The notes below the pieces were generated by a model. The model saw nothing but the letters and a program-made list of their open reading frames with translations. It was not told the DNA's origin and ran no database searches. A program made the position numbers and the translations under genes. Of a stretch of DNA of 64,000 nucleotides, positions 56,379 to 64,000 are shown in pieces. Location: NCBI RefSeq assembly GCF_000308495.1, contig NZ_BAFU01000033.1:20421-84420 (forward strand), given 5' to 3'. The stretch's first letter is position 1; each line of letters starts with the position of its first letter. The DNA is from Nocardia brevicatena NBRC 12119 (lineage in GTDB: Bacteria > Actinomycetota > Actinomycetes > Mycobacteriales > Mycobacteriaceae).

Positions 56379-57079
56379 CGGACATCTCCTCCTTGGTCTC
56401 CGGTCCATGTCTCGGCGCGCTCGAGCAGCGGGCGCGCTGAAGCGGTATGCCCCGTCCGCCGCGATCGACTCGGGATGTGATGCATATCACGGTGGAAGTG
56501 AGGGGGTGGCGGGCCGGCCTGCGCGCCGTGTGGCCAGGTCCGCTCCATCCGTAGGGGCATCAGGGCGAATTGTCGGCGGGGCAGTGTCGGTGCTGATCCC
56601 GAGGGGCGGAACCACTTTCTTGCCTATCCGGTTGGCGGGTCCGTGGGGCGGCGATATGTGCACGGTTGCGTTGCGACATGCGAAGTTTGGGCATGCCGGC
56701 AAATGATTGGCAATCAGCGGAAATGGTGCTGTGCTGCGCTGTGTCGGGCGCTGGTGAGCCACCGGCGGGAAGGGTGGACCGGAGCGGTACGGGCGGCGGT
56801 GTGCGGCGGGTGGGGTCCGGGTAGTCCACCGGAGAACGGTCGGAGGTGGCCGAGGTGGCCGATTCTCCGACATCTACTCCGCGCGCCGCCGTGCACACCG
56901 CCGCCGGAGCGTCCGATTGTTATGGATACCGAAGTTGCCTCGGTATTGCTCGTTCTGACATCTCGATGCTGCGAAATGCAGGATCTACTGCTTCGAGGCG
57001 GCCGTGACGATAGGCTGGTCCGGGATGCCTGTTGGTCGGGCAATACCTCGAATACGATATCGGACCGGCGGGAAAAAGC
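56379..57079. other. Region upstream of the WS/DGAT gene without a supported gene
   Basis: About 700 bases. Several overlapping open frames exist on both strands, but they lack ribosome-binding sites, motifs and consistent codon bias. A decayed gene is possible. It must contain promoters for the small membrane protein and for the WS/DGAT gene. Confidence 0.5.
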
Positions 57080-58519
57080 ATGAATGCACGGCAGAGTGAT
57101 GTTGTCGACACAGAAAAGTCGAAAACCGTTGTGAAGGGCGATCAATTGGCGCCGCGGGACGCGATTTTCGTCTACGACGAGACCGATCACCATCCCTCGA
57201 ATATCGTGGCGGCCTATGTTTTCGACGCCACCGGGACCGAGCCGGTGGACGCCGAGGCGGCCGTGGGCTGGATACGTGCGCGGTTGGGACTCGCCCCGCT
57301 GTTCCAGCGGCGGTTGCGTCGGATCGGGCCGGAACTCGACCTGCCGTACTGGGTTCCGGATCCGGAGTTCGATATCGCCGAGCATGTGGTGCTCTCCCCG
57401 GCGGGTGCCGACTGGGACACCGTACGCCGGCGGCTCTCCGAGATAGCCGCGGCGCGAATGGATCTCACCCGTCCACCCTGGCAGCTCCATCTGTTCGACC
57501 GGGTGCGCGCCGTGCCGGGAGTATCGGGGCAGGCGACGGTGGTCGTGTTGAAGTTCCACCACAGTGCCTGCGACGGCGTGGCGACCCGGGAACTCGAGCT
57601 GGAACTGTTCGGAGGCGGACACGCACCGCCCGCACCCGTGGATACCCGGTGGTCGGCGCGAACGGCGACACTGCGTGCCGCGGTGCTGTTCCCCTACCGG
57701 CTCGCGCGTTTCGCGACCGGACTGGCGCACACCCGGGCCGCGGCGGCCGTGGTGCGCGAGCGGGTCGAAGCAGGGGTGCTGCACGAACCCCTTCCTACGC
57801 GCCCCGCCACCCGCTTCAACCACGCGACCGGTCCCGGACTCGTTGTGGACCAGGCGATCCTGCCGCTGGGGGATGTCATGGCGGTGCGTGACCGGTGCGA
57901 GGAGCGCGTTACGGTCAACGATGTCATGCTGACGGTGGTGTCCGGAGCGCTGGCCGCCTACCTCGACGAACAGGGCGAAACCCCGCCGGAGTCACTGGCC
58001 GCCATGGTGCCGATGTCGATGCGTGGGGTCGCGCAGTGGGGTTCGGCCAATCAACTGTGCCAGATGAGTGTCGATCTCCACACCGGCGAGGCCGATCCGC
58101 GGGCTCGGTTGTCGGCGATCCGGGAATCGGTACGCCGGGAGCGGCAGCGCAACAGCGATCCGGCGGTCCTCCGGTGTTCCGCCCGGGTCGAGACCTCGCC
58201 GGCGTGGTTGCTGCGGCTCGCGGGCCGGGCCCGGTCGCATCGTTCCTATACCGGCGTGACCTCGGTTCCGTTGAACAACACCACGATCAGCAACGTCCCC
58301 CCGCTGGGTGCGGGACTGTCATTCCGTGGTGCGCCCCTGCTGCGGGTATTCGGTGTCCTGCCGATTTTCGACGGTGACGGTCTGCGCCACCTGGTCTCCT
58401 CGCAGGGGGACGAGCTCGTGATCACCTTCAGTGTGGATCCCGCGATGATGCCGGACACCGGTCGCTACCGAGCGCTGCTGCTGCGGTCGTTTCGCGAACT
58501 CGTCGCCGCGCTCGGGTGA
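57080..58519 (+). CDS. Wax ester synthase/diacylglycerol acyltransferase (WS/DGAT)
   Basis: Makes triacylglycerol or wax esters from acyl-CoA with diacylglycerol or fatty alcohols, on lipid droplets or the membrane. The 479-residue protein has the catalytic HHxxxDG motif as KFHHSACDGVATRELELELF near residue 160, an N-terminal LAPRDAIFVYDETDHHPSN, and the C-terminal SVPLNNTTISNVPPLGAGLS (the PLNP-like and ND-like regions). The ATG at 57080 (MNARQSDVVDTEKSK) is preferred over a start at 57032. Nocardia and mycobacteria have many copies. Single gene, convergent with the mycolyltransferase. Confidence 0.93.
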   Translation: MNARQSDVVDTEKSKTVVKGDQLAPRDAIFVYDETDHHPSNIVAAYVFDATGTEPVDAEAAVGWIRARLGLAPLFQRRLRRIGPELDLPYWVPDPEFDIAEHVVLSPAGADWDTVRRRLSEIAAARMDLTRPPWQLHLFDRVRAVPGVSGQATVVVLKFHHSACDGVATRELELELFGGGHAPPAPVDTRWSARTATLRAAVLFPYRLARFATGLAHTRAAAAVVRERVEAGVLHEPLPTRPATRFNHATGPGLVVDQAILPLGDVMAVRDRCEERVTVNDVMLTVVSGALAAYLDEQGETPPESLAAMVPMSMRGVAQWGSANQLCQMSVDLHTGEADPRARLSAIRESVRRERQRNSDPAVLRCSARVETSPAWLLRLAGRARSHRSYTGVTSVPLNNTTISNVPPLGAGLSFRGAPLLRVFGVLPIFDGDGLRHLVSSQGDELVITFSVDPAMMPDTGRYRALLLRSFRELVAALG

Positions 58520-58597
58520 GCCTGTCGGTCCGCCCCGGGTATCGAACGACCCGGGGCGGACCCCTGCCGAACCGGTCGCCGGCTCAGAGTTCCCGGT

Positions 58598-59623
58598 TCA
58601 GGAGGTCAGTGCGGCGGCCAGTAGCGGCCACGAGCGGTGCAGATCGTCTTCCCAGTACCCCCAGGAATGGGTGCCGGCCGGGCGGAGATCGTAGACGATA
58701 TCGGTTCGGCCGAGTTCCTGGGTCCGCCGCTGCAACGCGCGGGTGCAGTAATCGGTCACGGCCTCGATTCCACCGCCGACCAGCAGCTGGTTCCACAGTA
58801 ATCGGTTGTCCCCGCGCAGCCGGGGGTTATCGGCGGTGTCGTACCGGCCGGGCAGTCCGGTGCCGCTGGAGATGTACATCGGGATATCGGGGAGCCGGTG
58901 CGCCTGCACGTAGGGATCGTGTTCGCGCCAACCGGGGCCGCCGGTCGGACCCCACATGTTCTCGGCGTCACCGCCGCCCAGGCCGACCACCAGGGTGACG
59001 AACAGTTGACCCAGTGGGTCGCTGGTCATCGCGCATCCGCTGTACGCGGCGGCGGCTCGGTACAGGTGGGGCGCGCGGACGGTGAGATCGAGTACCGAGG
59101 TCGCGGCCATCGAGATGCCGGCGATCGCATTCGCCCCGGTCCCGGCGAAAGTGGAATCGATAACCGGTGGCAGCTCTTCGGTGAGGAAGGTCGACCACAT
59201 ATTGCGGCCGTTGTTCTCCAGATGCTCGGCCAGACCGTCATCGGTCTGCTGCCAGTCGGTGTAGTAGCTGAAGGCGCCTTCCTGCGGGATCACGACGTTG
59301 ACGTGCTTGTCCGCGAAGAAGTCGGTGATATCGGTCTGCGCGGACCAGGACGCCGCGTCCTCGCCGCCGCCCGCACCGTTGAGGAGATACAGGGTGGGGG
59401 CAGGGGTGGCCGTGTCGGCGGGTCGCAGTACTCGCACCGCGATATCGCGCTGCATGGACGGTGAGTGGACGGTGATCTCGACCGATCGCCCGGTGCCGGG
59501 GCCGCGCGTGACGATATGTGCGCCGGATTCCGCGGTGGCGTGTGGTGTCGCGACCAGGATCGATACGGCCACCAGCGCGAGCAGATGAACCACGGACTGT
59601 GCGCCCCGGAAGGGAAAATTCAT
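58598..59623 (-). CDS. Antigen-85-type mycolyltransferase/esterase, secreted
   Basis: A 341-residue alpha/beta hydrolase of the Ag85/Fbp-Cmt family that transfers mycolic acids to trehalose, arabinogalactan or proteins in the cell wall. A signal peptide is visible (VVHLLALVAVSILVATPHAT, cleavage near ATA-ES). LYLLNGAGGGEDAASWSAQT is the oxyanion region. The nucleophile Ser171 lies in AIAGISMAATSVLDLTVRAP, and the late PAGTHSWGYWEDDLHRSWPL holds the catalytic His with the usual HSW. It lies downstream of two mini-genes in the same direction, beyond a strong hairpin. MytC-type members O-acylate small porins, which makes this neighbourhood suggestive. Confidence 0.92.
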   Translation of the reverse strand: MNFPFRGAQSVVHLLALVAVSILVATPHATAESGAHIVTRGPGTGRSVEITVHSPSMQRDIAVRVLRPADTATPAPTLYLLNGAGGGEDAASWSAQTDITDFFADKHVNVVIPQEGAFSYYTDWQQTDDGLAEHLENNGRNMWSTFLTEELPPVIDSTFAGTGANAIAGISMAATSVLDLTVRAPHLYRAAAAYSGCAMTSDPLGQLFVTLVVGLGGGDAENMWGPTGGPGWREHDPYVQAHRLPDIPMYISSGTGLPGRYDTADNPRLRGDNRLLWNQLLVGGGIEAVTDYCTRALQRRTQELGRTDIVYDLRPAGTHSWGYWEDDLHRSWPLLAAALTS

Positions 59624-59645
59624 CTATTTCTGTACCTGACTCATG

Positions 59646-59686
59646 ATACGGGGGCCCACCCGTGACAGTCGGGTGGACCCCCGTAT
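59646..59686 (-). terminator. Strong hairpin between the mini-genes and the mycolyltransferase
   Basis: atacgggggcccacccg pairs with cgggtggacccccgtat (17 bp, one G-U type mismatch) over a seven-base loop, 13 bases after the second mini-gene on the minus strand. No T tract follows, so it may end transcription in a factor-dependent way or protect the 3' end of the small mRNA. Confidence 0.8.
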
Positions 59687-59698
59687 CCGATCGTCGTT

Positions 59699-59815
59699 CT
59701 ATTTACCGGCGGTGGGCGAGCCCCCGCTGAGGCTGATCAGCGCGTTGACGATACTCGTGCCGATGTTCCCGGCGCTCGCCGTGCCCAAACCCAGAATCTC
59801 CATGAGGGATCCCAT
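59699..59815 (-). CDS. 38-residue hydrophobic mini-protein 2 (possible PorH-like porin subunit)
   Basis: The frame MGSLMEILGLGTASAGNIGT continues SIVNALISLSGGSPTAGK and stops. AAGGAG lies six bases before the ATG. It has no signal peptide, is amphipathic to hydrophobic, and has several Ser/Thr. The GNIGT core and size recall corynebacterial PorH, a small alpha-helical porin that is O-mycoloylated. It follows mini-protein 1 (77-base gap) and both start with MGS. The gene is too short for standard gene finders; the ribosome-binding site and the pairing are the evidence. Confidence 0.72.
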   Translation of the reverse strand: MGSLMEILGLGTASAGNIGTSIVNALISLSGGSPTAGK

Positions 59816-59892
59816 AATCTTCTCCTTGCATGCGTGAAGTATCGGAATTTCCTGTGCGAAATCCGATGAATTACTATTTGCTGGTTGCCGAA

Positions 59893-60006
59893 TCAGGCGA
59901 TGATGTTCTGGAGGGAACCAAGGAAGACATCGAAGAGGCCGTCGCCCGCCACAGCGGAACCGAGGGCCGGAATAAGAGCCATGAGCAGATCGCTCATCGA
60001 ACCCAT
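59893..60006 (-). CDS. 37-residue hydrophobic mini-protein 1 (possible PorA-like porin subunit)
   Basis: The frame MGSMSDLLMALIPALGSAVA continues GDGLFDVFLGSLQNIIA and stops. AAGGAG lies seven bases before the ATG. The peptide is acidic and hydrophobic, with Asp at 6, 22 and 26, and predicts an amphipathic helix. It has no export signal, as is true of corynebacterial PorA. It precedes mini-protein 2 and the mycolyltransferase gene. An alternative reading as a bacteriocin- or phenol-soluble-modulin-like peptide is possible. Confidence 0.72.
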   Translation of the reverse strand: MGSMSDLLMALIPALGSAVAGDGLFDVFLGSLQNIIA

Positions 60007-60304
60007 AGTGGAACTCCTTCATTGGGTTGAATCGACCTCGCAACCGCGGTGCGCGGAGCCGCGAGACCTGTCACGGCCGGTACGGCCGATGGTGACGCAG
60101 GCAATATAACAAGCGTCCAATTTTGCCGCAACGAGTTCCTCTGAAAACTTGGGGCGGCTCACAGCGATCCCATGGCAAACAAGGTGGTGGAGGTGTGGAA
60201 CATAGGTTGCCGAGCCGACGGCCGACCCCATCCGAAGACGGGTGGACCCCGCCGGTGTGGTGGTGGAGAGCCCTGTTCGATGGGGCGGCTCGGTACTCGG
60301 GAAT

Positions 60305-60695
60305 TCGGTCTCAGGATGACCGGTACCCATGACGGGGCGACGACGAAACCGCTGGTGGAGGGACGAACCCGGTAGTTCGGGTCCGAGGTGGCCCGCCATC
60401 GGGTGAGCAGGGCCACGGTGGCGAGGGTGCTGGTCAGCAGAGCGAAGTTGTTGCCGGGGCAGAGCCGAGTGCGACCCCGAAGGGGAGGATTGTCTTCTTG
60501 TCGACCCGGTCGGGGCCCAGCGCTCCGGGTCGAAACTCTCCGGGCCTGGATAGTGGCGGAGGGTCGTGATGGACCAGGTACGGGCTGCGCGCCACCACCG
60601 CACCGTCGGGGGTGAGCCCGGCGAACGTCACCGCGTCATAGGTGTCCTGGAGGCTCACCCACGGGCCCCGACATCGCAGCGTTTCCAGGATCGGT
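60305..60695 (-). pseudogene. Decayed C-terminal part of a cytochrome P450
   Basis: Fragments in three frames on the minus strand give LETLRCRGPW (ExxR), SLQDTYDAVTFAGLTPDGAV, RHYPGPESFDPERWAPTG, VDKKTILPFGV and, in another frame, NYRVRPSTSGFVVAPSW. These are in the right order for a P450 C-terminal half with several frameshifts. The downstream part resembles 62040-62200. Nothing upstream of the ExxR region remains. Confidence 0.8.
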
Positions 60696-60754
60696 CGGCG
60701 CCGGAACCCGGAAGCCGGGAACTGCGTGGTGGTCGGCCCTTCCGTGCGACATCG

Positions 60755-60813
60755 ATGCGTCCGGTCCGGAAGGCGGTAGATGGTTTCACGGCCGATGCCG
60801 AAATCGGTGACCG
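60755..60813 (-). pseudogene. Possible recombinase helix-turn-helix remnant
   Basis: Directly after the stop of the ADP-ribosyltransferase gene the minus strand reads VTDFGIGRETIYRL, which resembles the C-terminal DNA-binding end of serine resolvases (FGIGRxTVYRYL). Only about 20 codons remain. Confidence 0.4.
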
Positions 60814-61704
60814 TCAGCCGGACGGCCTGAAGTTGGGATTGGGTATGATTCCGGCTTCCGGGTCGAGGGGGTCGCGCAAGACACCCTTGATCTTGTCGGC
60901 CGGTATGCCGCCCTTGAACACTACTTCGTGTTCTTCCGCGATCTCCCCCAGCCCTTGGTCACGTACATCGGTGGCCCCACGGGCATCCTCGACGAGGTAG
61001 ACGTGCTTTTCGTACCCGTGTTCCCCGTGTGGGTAGTACGCGGCATAACGTGGGCTCTTCGATGTTGCCACGTAGTTCGAGTCACCGCCGTCACCCGCCA
61101 GATGGTCCAGGAGATCATCGTTGTCACCCTTCGGCTCGAACCCTCGCCGGAATATTTCTTCCGGAGGTCGACTGTCGCCCCGATAGAGAGTCCGCATATA
61201 GGGAAGGTATTCACGAGTTCTATGGGAGAAAGGTAATTCACGGCGCCCTGCTCGAGCCTGACGTTCCATGGTGTCCGCCCACTCCCACATCGTCCTGGCG
61301 TATTCTCTTCCGGTCACTCCGTGCCGATGGAGTTCATCGCTCTTCATCCTCATGACCTCACCCCAGGTGCAAGTGTCCACCCAGAGATCGTCATCGGCCC
61401 AAGACGGCGGAAGGTGCTGCGCGACATGTGCCCGGATGTCCTCGTAGCCAGGGGGTGATTCGGGGTTCGGTACGAATGGGGAAGCAGGGCGTGGACTCAC
61501 CGGACCGGGATGGAATGTATACAGCTCGCCACCTGCTTCCTCGAGCTTGTGCCCCAGGCGCAGATCGGTGTCGACCTCCCGGCCCAGTCCCTCCGACAGG
61601 GGGCGGATGATCTGTCCCCGGTAGCCGGGATTCGCGATTGTTTCGACCGCCCTCGCGAAACTGTGTCTCAGCCTTTTCACAACTTCGTTCCAACCGATAT
61701 TCAC
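60814..61704 (-). CDS. Pertussis-toxin-S1-like mono-ADP-ribosyltransferase (candidate effector)
   Basis: A 296-residue protein. Residues 170-275 match the R-S-E class of ADP-ribosylating toxins: TLYRGDSRPPEEIFRRGFEP, with Arg175 aligned to Arg9 of pertussis toxin S1 (VYRYDSRPPEDVF). LLDHLAGDGG has His201 exactly 26 residues on, as His35 in S1. NYVATSKSPRYAAYYP replaces the STS motif, and AEEHEVVFKGGIPADKIKGV holds the catalytic Glu (258 or 260). The N-terminal 165 residues are unrelated to S1, with a helical start and no signal peptide. GTG at 61704 follows GGGAGG by six bases. No B-subunit or immunity gene is evident. Target and export route are unknown; P450 remnants flank it. Confidence 0.85.
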   Translation of the reverse strand: MNIGWNEVVKRLRHSFARAVETIANPGYRGQIIRPLSEGLGREVDTDLRLGHKLEEAGGELYTFHPGPVSPRPASPFVPNPESPPGYEDIRAHVAQHLPPSWADDDLWVDTCTWGEVMRMKSDELHRHGVTGREYARTMWEWADTMERQARAGRRELPFSHRTREYLPYMRTLYRGDSRPPEEIFRRGFEPKGDNDDLLDHLAGDGGDSNYVATSKSPRYAAYYPHGEHGYEKHVYLVEDARGATDVRDQGLGEIAEEHEVVFKGGIPADKIKGVLRDPLDPEAGIIPNPNFRPSG

Positions 61705-62039
61705 GCGGGCCTCCCTATTGCGACGGGCGCAGGCCGTGGCACCAGAAGGATAACGACCTGCCGCCGCCGCATCCGTCGGCTTTCGCGCCCTACCACCTCT
61801 ATCGGCCCTGGGCAACGCTCTACCCGGCGGTCGGTAGCCGGCTTCGGCAGCCTCGAGCCGGCTCGCGACGCCGAATTTCCAGTGGTATCGGCCTTGTTCC
61901 GCCGCCGAGATAGCGGTGCAGCGAGGTTTTCGGCAGTGTCACGACGACCGCATGAACCCAATTTCCCTGTCCAGAGCCCTTGTCGTAATCCTGGTCGTGC
62001 CGCTCCTGCTCTACCTGTCGCGACGTTCGGAAGGCCGGT

Positions 62040-62200
62040 CGTAGGACGGCCGGTGGCCGGGATGGGGAGACGACGAAATCGCCGGTGGAGGGACGTACGC
62101 GATAGGCGGGATCCGGGGTGGGCTGCCCTCGGGTGAACAGTGCCGCGGTGGCGAGGGTGATGGTCAGCAGAGCGAAGTTGTTTCCGGGACAGCCTCTATG
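62040..62200 (-). pseudogene. Second decayed P450 C-terminal tail
   Basis: The minus strand reads GCPGNNFALLTITLATAALF and AYRVRPSTGDFVVSPSRPPA, the end of a P450 from the heme loop onward. It parallels the tail within 60305-60470 at DNA level (gtcagcagagcgaagttgtt is shared). No upstream P450 sequence is present. Confidence 0.8.
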
Positions 62201-62305
62201 TGAACCATGCTTCGCCCGACACGACCCCGGGCGCGGCGATACCACCGCTACCGGGACGCCAACCGCTAACGGCCGTCCAACGCGCGCGGCGGGCACGATG
62301 GTGGA

Positions 62306-62962
62306 ATGCGAGTCCTGGTGGTCGAAGACGAACAACTGCTGGCCGATACGATCGCGGCCGGTCTGCGACGCCATGCCATGGCCGTCGATGTCACCTATGA
62401 CGGTGCCGCCGCGCTGGACCGGGCCACAGTCAACGACTACGACGTGCTCGTCCTGGACCGTGACCTACCCGTCGTTTCCGGCGATACCGTGTGCTCCACG
62501 CTCGTCGAGGCGGGCACCGGTGCCCGGATCCTCATGCTCACCGCGGCGACCGCGGTACCGGAACGGGTGGCCGGACTGGGACTCGGCGCCGATGACTACC
62601 TCACCAAGCCGTTCGCGTTCGCCGAGCTCATCGCCCGCATCCAGGCCCTGGCCCGGCGCCCCGCCCGTGCCGTCCCACCTGTACTCGAACGCCGCGGTAT
62701 CCGGCTCGACCAGCATCGGATGGAGGTAGCCAGGGACGGTGTCCCGGTACCGTTGTCGCGCAAGGAATTCGCGGTCCTCGCCGAACTGCTGCGGGCCGAC
62801 GGCGGGGTGGTATCGGCCGAGCGGCTCCTGGAGAAGGCGTGGGACGAGCACATCGACCCGTTCACGGGAGTGGTGCGCTACATCATCATGATGGTGCGGC
62901 GGAAGCTGGGCGATCCGCCGGTGATCGAGACCGAGCCCGGCGCGGGATACCGTATCCGATGA
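62306..62962 (+). CDS. OmpR-family response regulator
   Basis: A 218-residue two-component regulator. The receiver domain has MRVLVVEDEQLLADTIAAGL, the phospho-Asp in YDVLVLDRDLPVVSGD, and DYLTKPFAFAELIARIQALA. The winged-helix output domain ends VVRYIIMMVRRKLGDPPVIE. ATG start at 62306. It overlaps the sensor kinase gene by four bases. The signal and targets are unknown. Confidence 0.95.
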   Translation: MRVLVVEDEQLLADTIAAGLRRHAMAVDVTYDGAAALDRATVNDYDVLVLDRDLPVVSGDTVCSTLVEAGTGARILMLTAATAVPERVAGLGLGADDYLTKPFAFAELIARIQALARRPARAVPPVLERRGIRLDQHRMEVARDGVPVPLSRKEFAVLAELLRADGGVVSAERLLEKAWDEHIDPFTGVVRYIIMMVRRKLGDPPVIETEPGAGYRIR

Positions 62963-64000
62963 GTATCCGGATGCGGCTGACCCTGCTGTACGCCGCCGCG
63001 TTCTTCATCGCCGGAGCGCTGCTCGTCACGCTGATGTACTTCTACCTGAATCAGTTCCTGGACCGGCGTCCCGGCCTGGCCGTGCAGGACCTCGTGCACG
63101 AATTCCTGAGCCGACGGCACGGAGCCGGTAGCCCGCTCGGGGAGGCCCGGGACCTGTACTCCGCGCTCGCCGAGCAGGCCGAACAGAACCGCCGGGACAC
63201 CTTAGGGGCCATGCTGGTCTGGTCGCTGGTATCGCTCGGGGCGGTCGGTATCGCGGCGTGCGGTTTCGGCTGGCTGCTGGCCGGACGTGCCCTGCGTCCA
63301 CTGCAGCGGATCACCGCGACCGCCCGCCGGGTCGCCGATCACAGCCTGCACGAGCGCATCGCCCTGAGCGGCCCGGACGACGAGCTCAAACAGCTGGCCG
63401 ACACATTCGACGCCATGCTGGAACGCCTGGACCGGGCATTCGACGGCCAACAGCGTTTCGTGGCCAACGCCTCGCACGAACTGCGCACCCCGCTCACCAT
63501 CAACCGAACCCTGATCGAGGTGGCGCTCGACGATCCGGAGGTGTCCGAATCCACCCGTCGGCTGGGTCGGACGCTGCTCGAGGTCAACGCGCGCAACGAG
63601 CGTCTGATCGACGGTCTGCTCGTTCTCGCCGGCAGCGAACAACGCCTCACCGAACGGTCCCGGGTGGATCTCGCCGATATCGCCCGGCATACGCTGGCCG
63701 GCTCGGCCGACGCCATCGGTGAGGGCCGGGTGGAAATCCACACCGATCTGCGGGCCGCGCCGGTACTCGGCGACCCGGTGCTGCTGGAACGTCTCACCCA
63801 GAATCTGCTCGACAACGCGATCCGCTACAACCGCACCGAAGCGGGCCGGATCGCCGTGGTCACCGAGACGGTCGACAACCGGGCTCGGCTGATTGTCGAG
63901 AACAGTGGTCCGGTGGTCCCGTCTTTCGCGGTCGACGGATTGTTCGAGCCGTTCCGGCGCGGCGGGGACACCGACCGCGCCGCGGCCGGCCCGCCCGCCA
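62959..64000 (+). CDS. Sensor histidine kinase (3' end cut by window)
   Basis: The partner of the OmpR-type regulator. It starts MSIRMRLTLLYAAAFFIAGA with a first membrane helix, a short external loop, and a second helix (LGAMLVWSLVSLGAVGIAAC) followed by a HAMP region. The phospho-His lies in FVANASHELRTPLTINRTLI and the N-box in RLTQNLLDNAIRYNRTEAGR. The G boxes are cut off at the right end. The small external loop of about 90 residues is the likely sensor. Confidence 0.93.
   Translation, partial: MSIRMRLTLLYAAAFFIAGALLVTLMYFYLNQFLDRRPGLAVQDLVHEFLSRRHGAGSPLGEARDLYSALAEQAEQNRRDTLGAMLVWSLVSLGAVGIAACGFGWLLAGRALRPLQRITATARRVADHSLHERIALSGPDDELKQLADTFDAMLERLDRAFDGQQRFVANASHELRTPLTINRTLIEVALDDPEVSESTRRLGRTLLEVNARNERLIDGLLVLAGSEQRLTERSRVDLADIARHTLAGSADAIGEGRVEIHTDLRAAPVLGDPVLLERLTQNLLDNAIRYNRTEAGRIAVVTETVDNRARLIVENSGPVVPSFAVDGLFEPFRRGGDTDRAAAGPPA

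Noticed and set aside
56560-57083. Overlapping frames on both strands before the WS/DGAT gene
   Set aside because: No ribosome-binding sites, Arg/Pro-biased shadow composition, no motif.
1-64000. CRISPR arrays, tRNA genes, rRNA genes, intact insertion sequences
   Set aside because: No regular short repeats with unique spacers, no cloverleaf-type sequences with CCA-adjacent stems, and no intact transposase were recognised by reading; a tRNAscan or ISfinder search would be needed to exclude them fully.

Overview
The window is a high-GC actinobacterial chromosome segment, most likely from Nocardia or a close relative in the Mycobacteriales. The evidence is an antigen-85-type mycolyltransferase, a WS/DGAT wax-ester/triglyceride synthase, ESX (type VII secretion) substrates with EspG-type chaperones, a DUF3558 lipoprotein, a class A beta-lactamase and a Streptomyces-type 'conservon' operon. 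The two ends are cut: fdhD at the left and a sensor kinase at the right.

Layout. 0-3.1 kb: fdhD and a molybdopterin oxidoreductase (minus). 3.1-4.8 kb: a WXG100-like, proline-rich ESX-type protein. 5.3-9.8 kb: glpD divergent from an alkyl-DHAP-synthase-like FAD oxidase and a diacylglycerol-kinase-family gene (glycerol-phosphate and ether-lipid metabolism). 10.3-15.5 kb: valS-folC-DUF4233-ndk. 16.1-24.1 kb: rne, rplU, rpmA, obg, proB. 24.2-26.9 kb (minus): class A beta-lactamase, an ABC ATPase and a GntR/FCD regulator. 26.9-28.8 kb: leuA behind a leucine-rich leader peptide and alternative hairpins.

28.9-32.5 kb is an accessory islet with a duplicated promoter-like element, an orphan effector-like gene, a decayed serine resolvase and a truncated family gene. 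32.5-34.7 kb (minus) is an EspG / small alpha-helical / PPE-like ESX cassette. 35.0-39.6 kb (plus) is a tightly coupled operon with a phosphohistidine-swivel (PPDK/rifampicin-phosphotransferase-like) enzyme, a small unknown protein and a divergent NDK-domain protein, followed by a stand-alone hemC. 41.0-46.5 kb is a conservon (CvnA kinase-like ATPase, roadblock, DUF742, GTPase) ending in two P450 genes; one P450 looks non-canonical and the DUF742 gene shows an apparent frameshift.

46.7-64 kb is mostly accessory: a GNAT protein with an effector-like N-terminus, a second EspG/PPE-like pair, an XRE-DUF5753 regulator with tandem DUF397 genes, a DUF3558 lipoprotein, a P450 flanked by a direct repeat, WS/DGAT, an Ag85-type mycolyltransferase next to two very small hydrophobic peptides (possible PorA/PorH-like porin), and a pertussis-toxin-S1-like ADP-ribosyltransferase between two decayed P450 tails. 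A two-component system closes the window.

The most interesting candidates are the pertussis-like ADP-ribosyltransferase, the two mini-proteins beside a mycolyltransferase, a possible shared N-terminal module on three orphan effector-like proteins, and the swivel-kinase/NDK-like operon. No tRNA, rRNA, CRISPR array or intact transposase was seen. All homology statements rest on recalled family motifs; no search was run.
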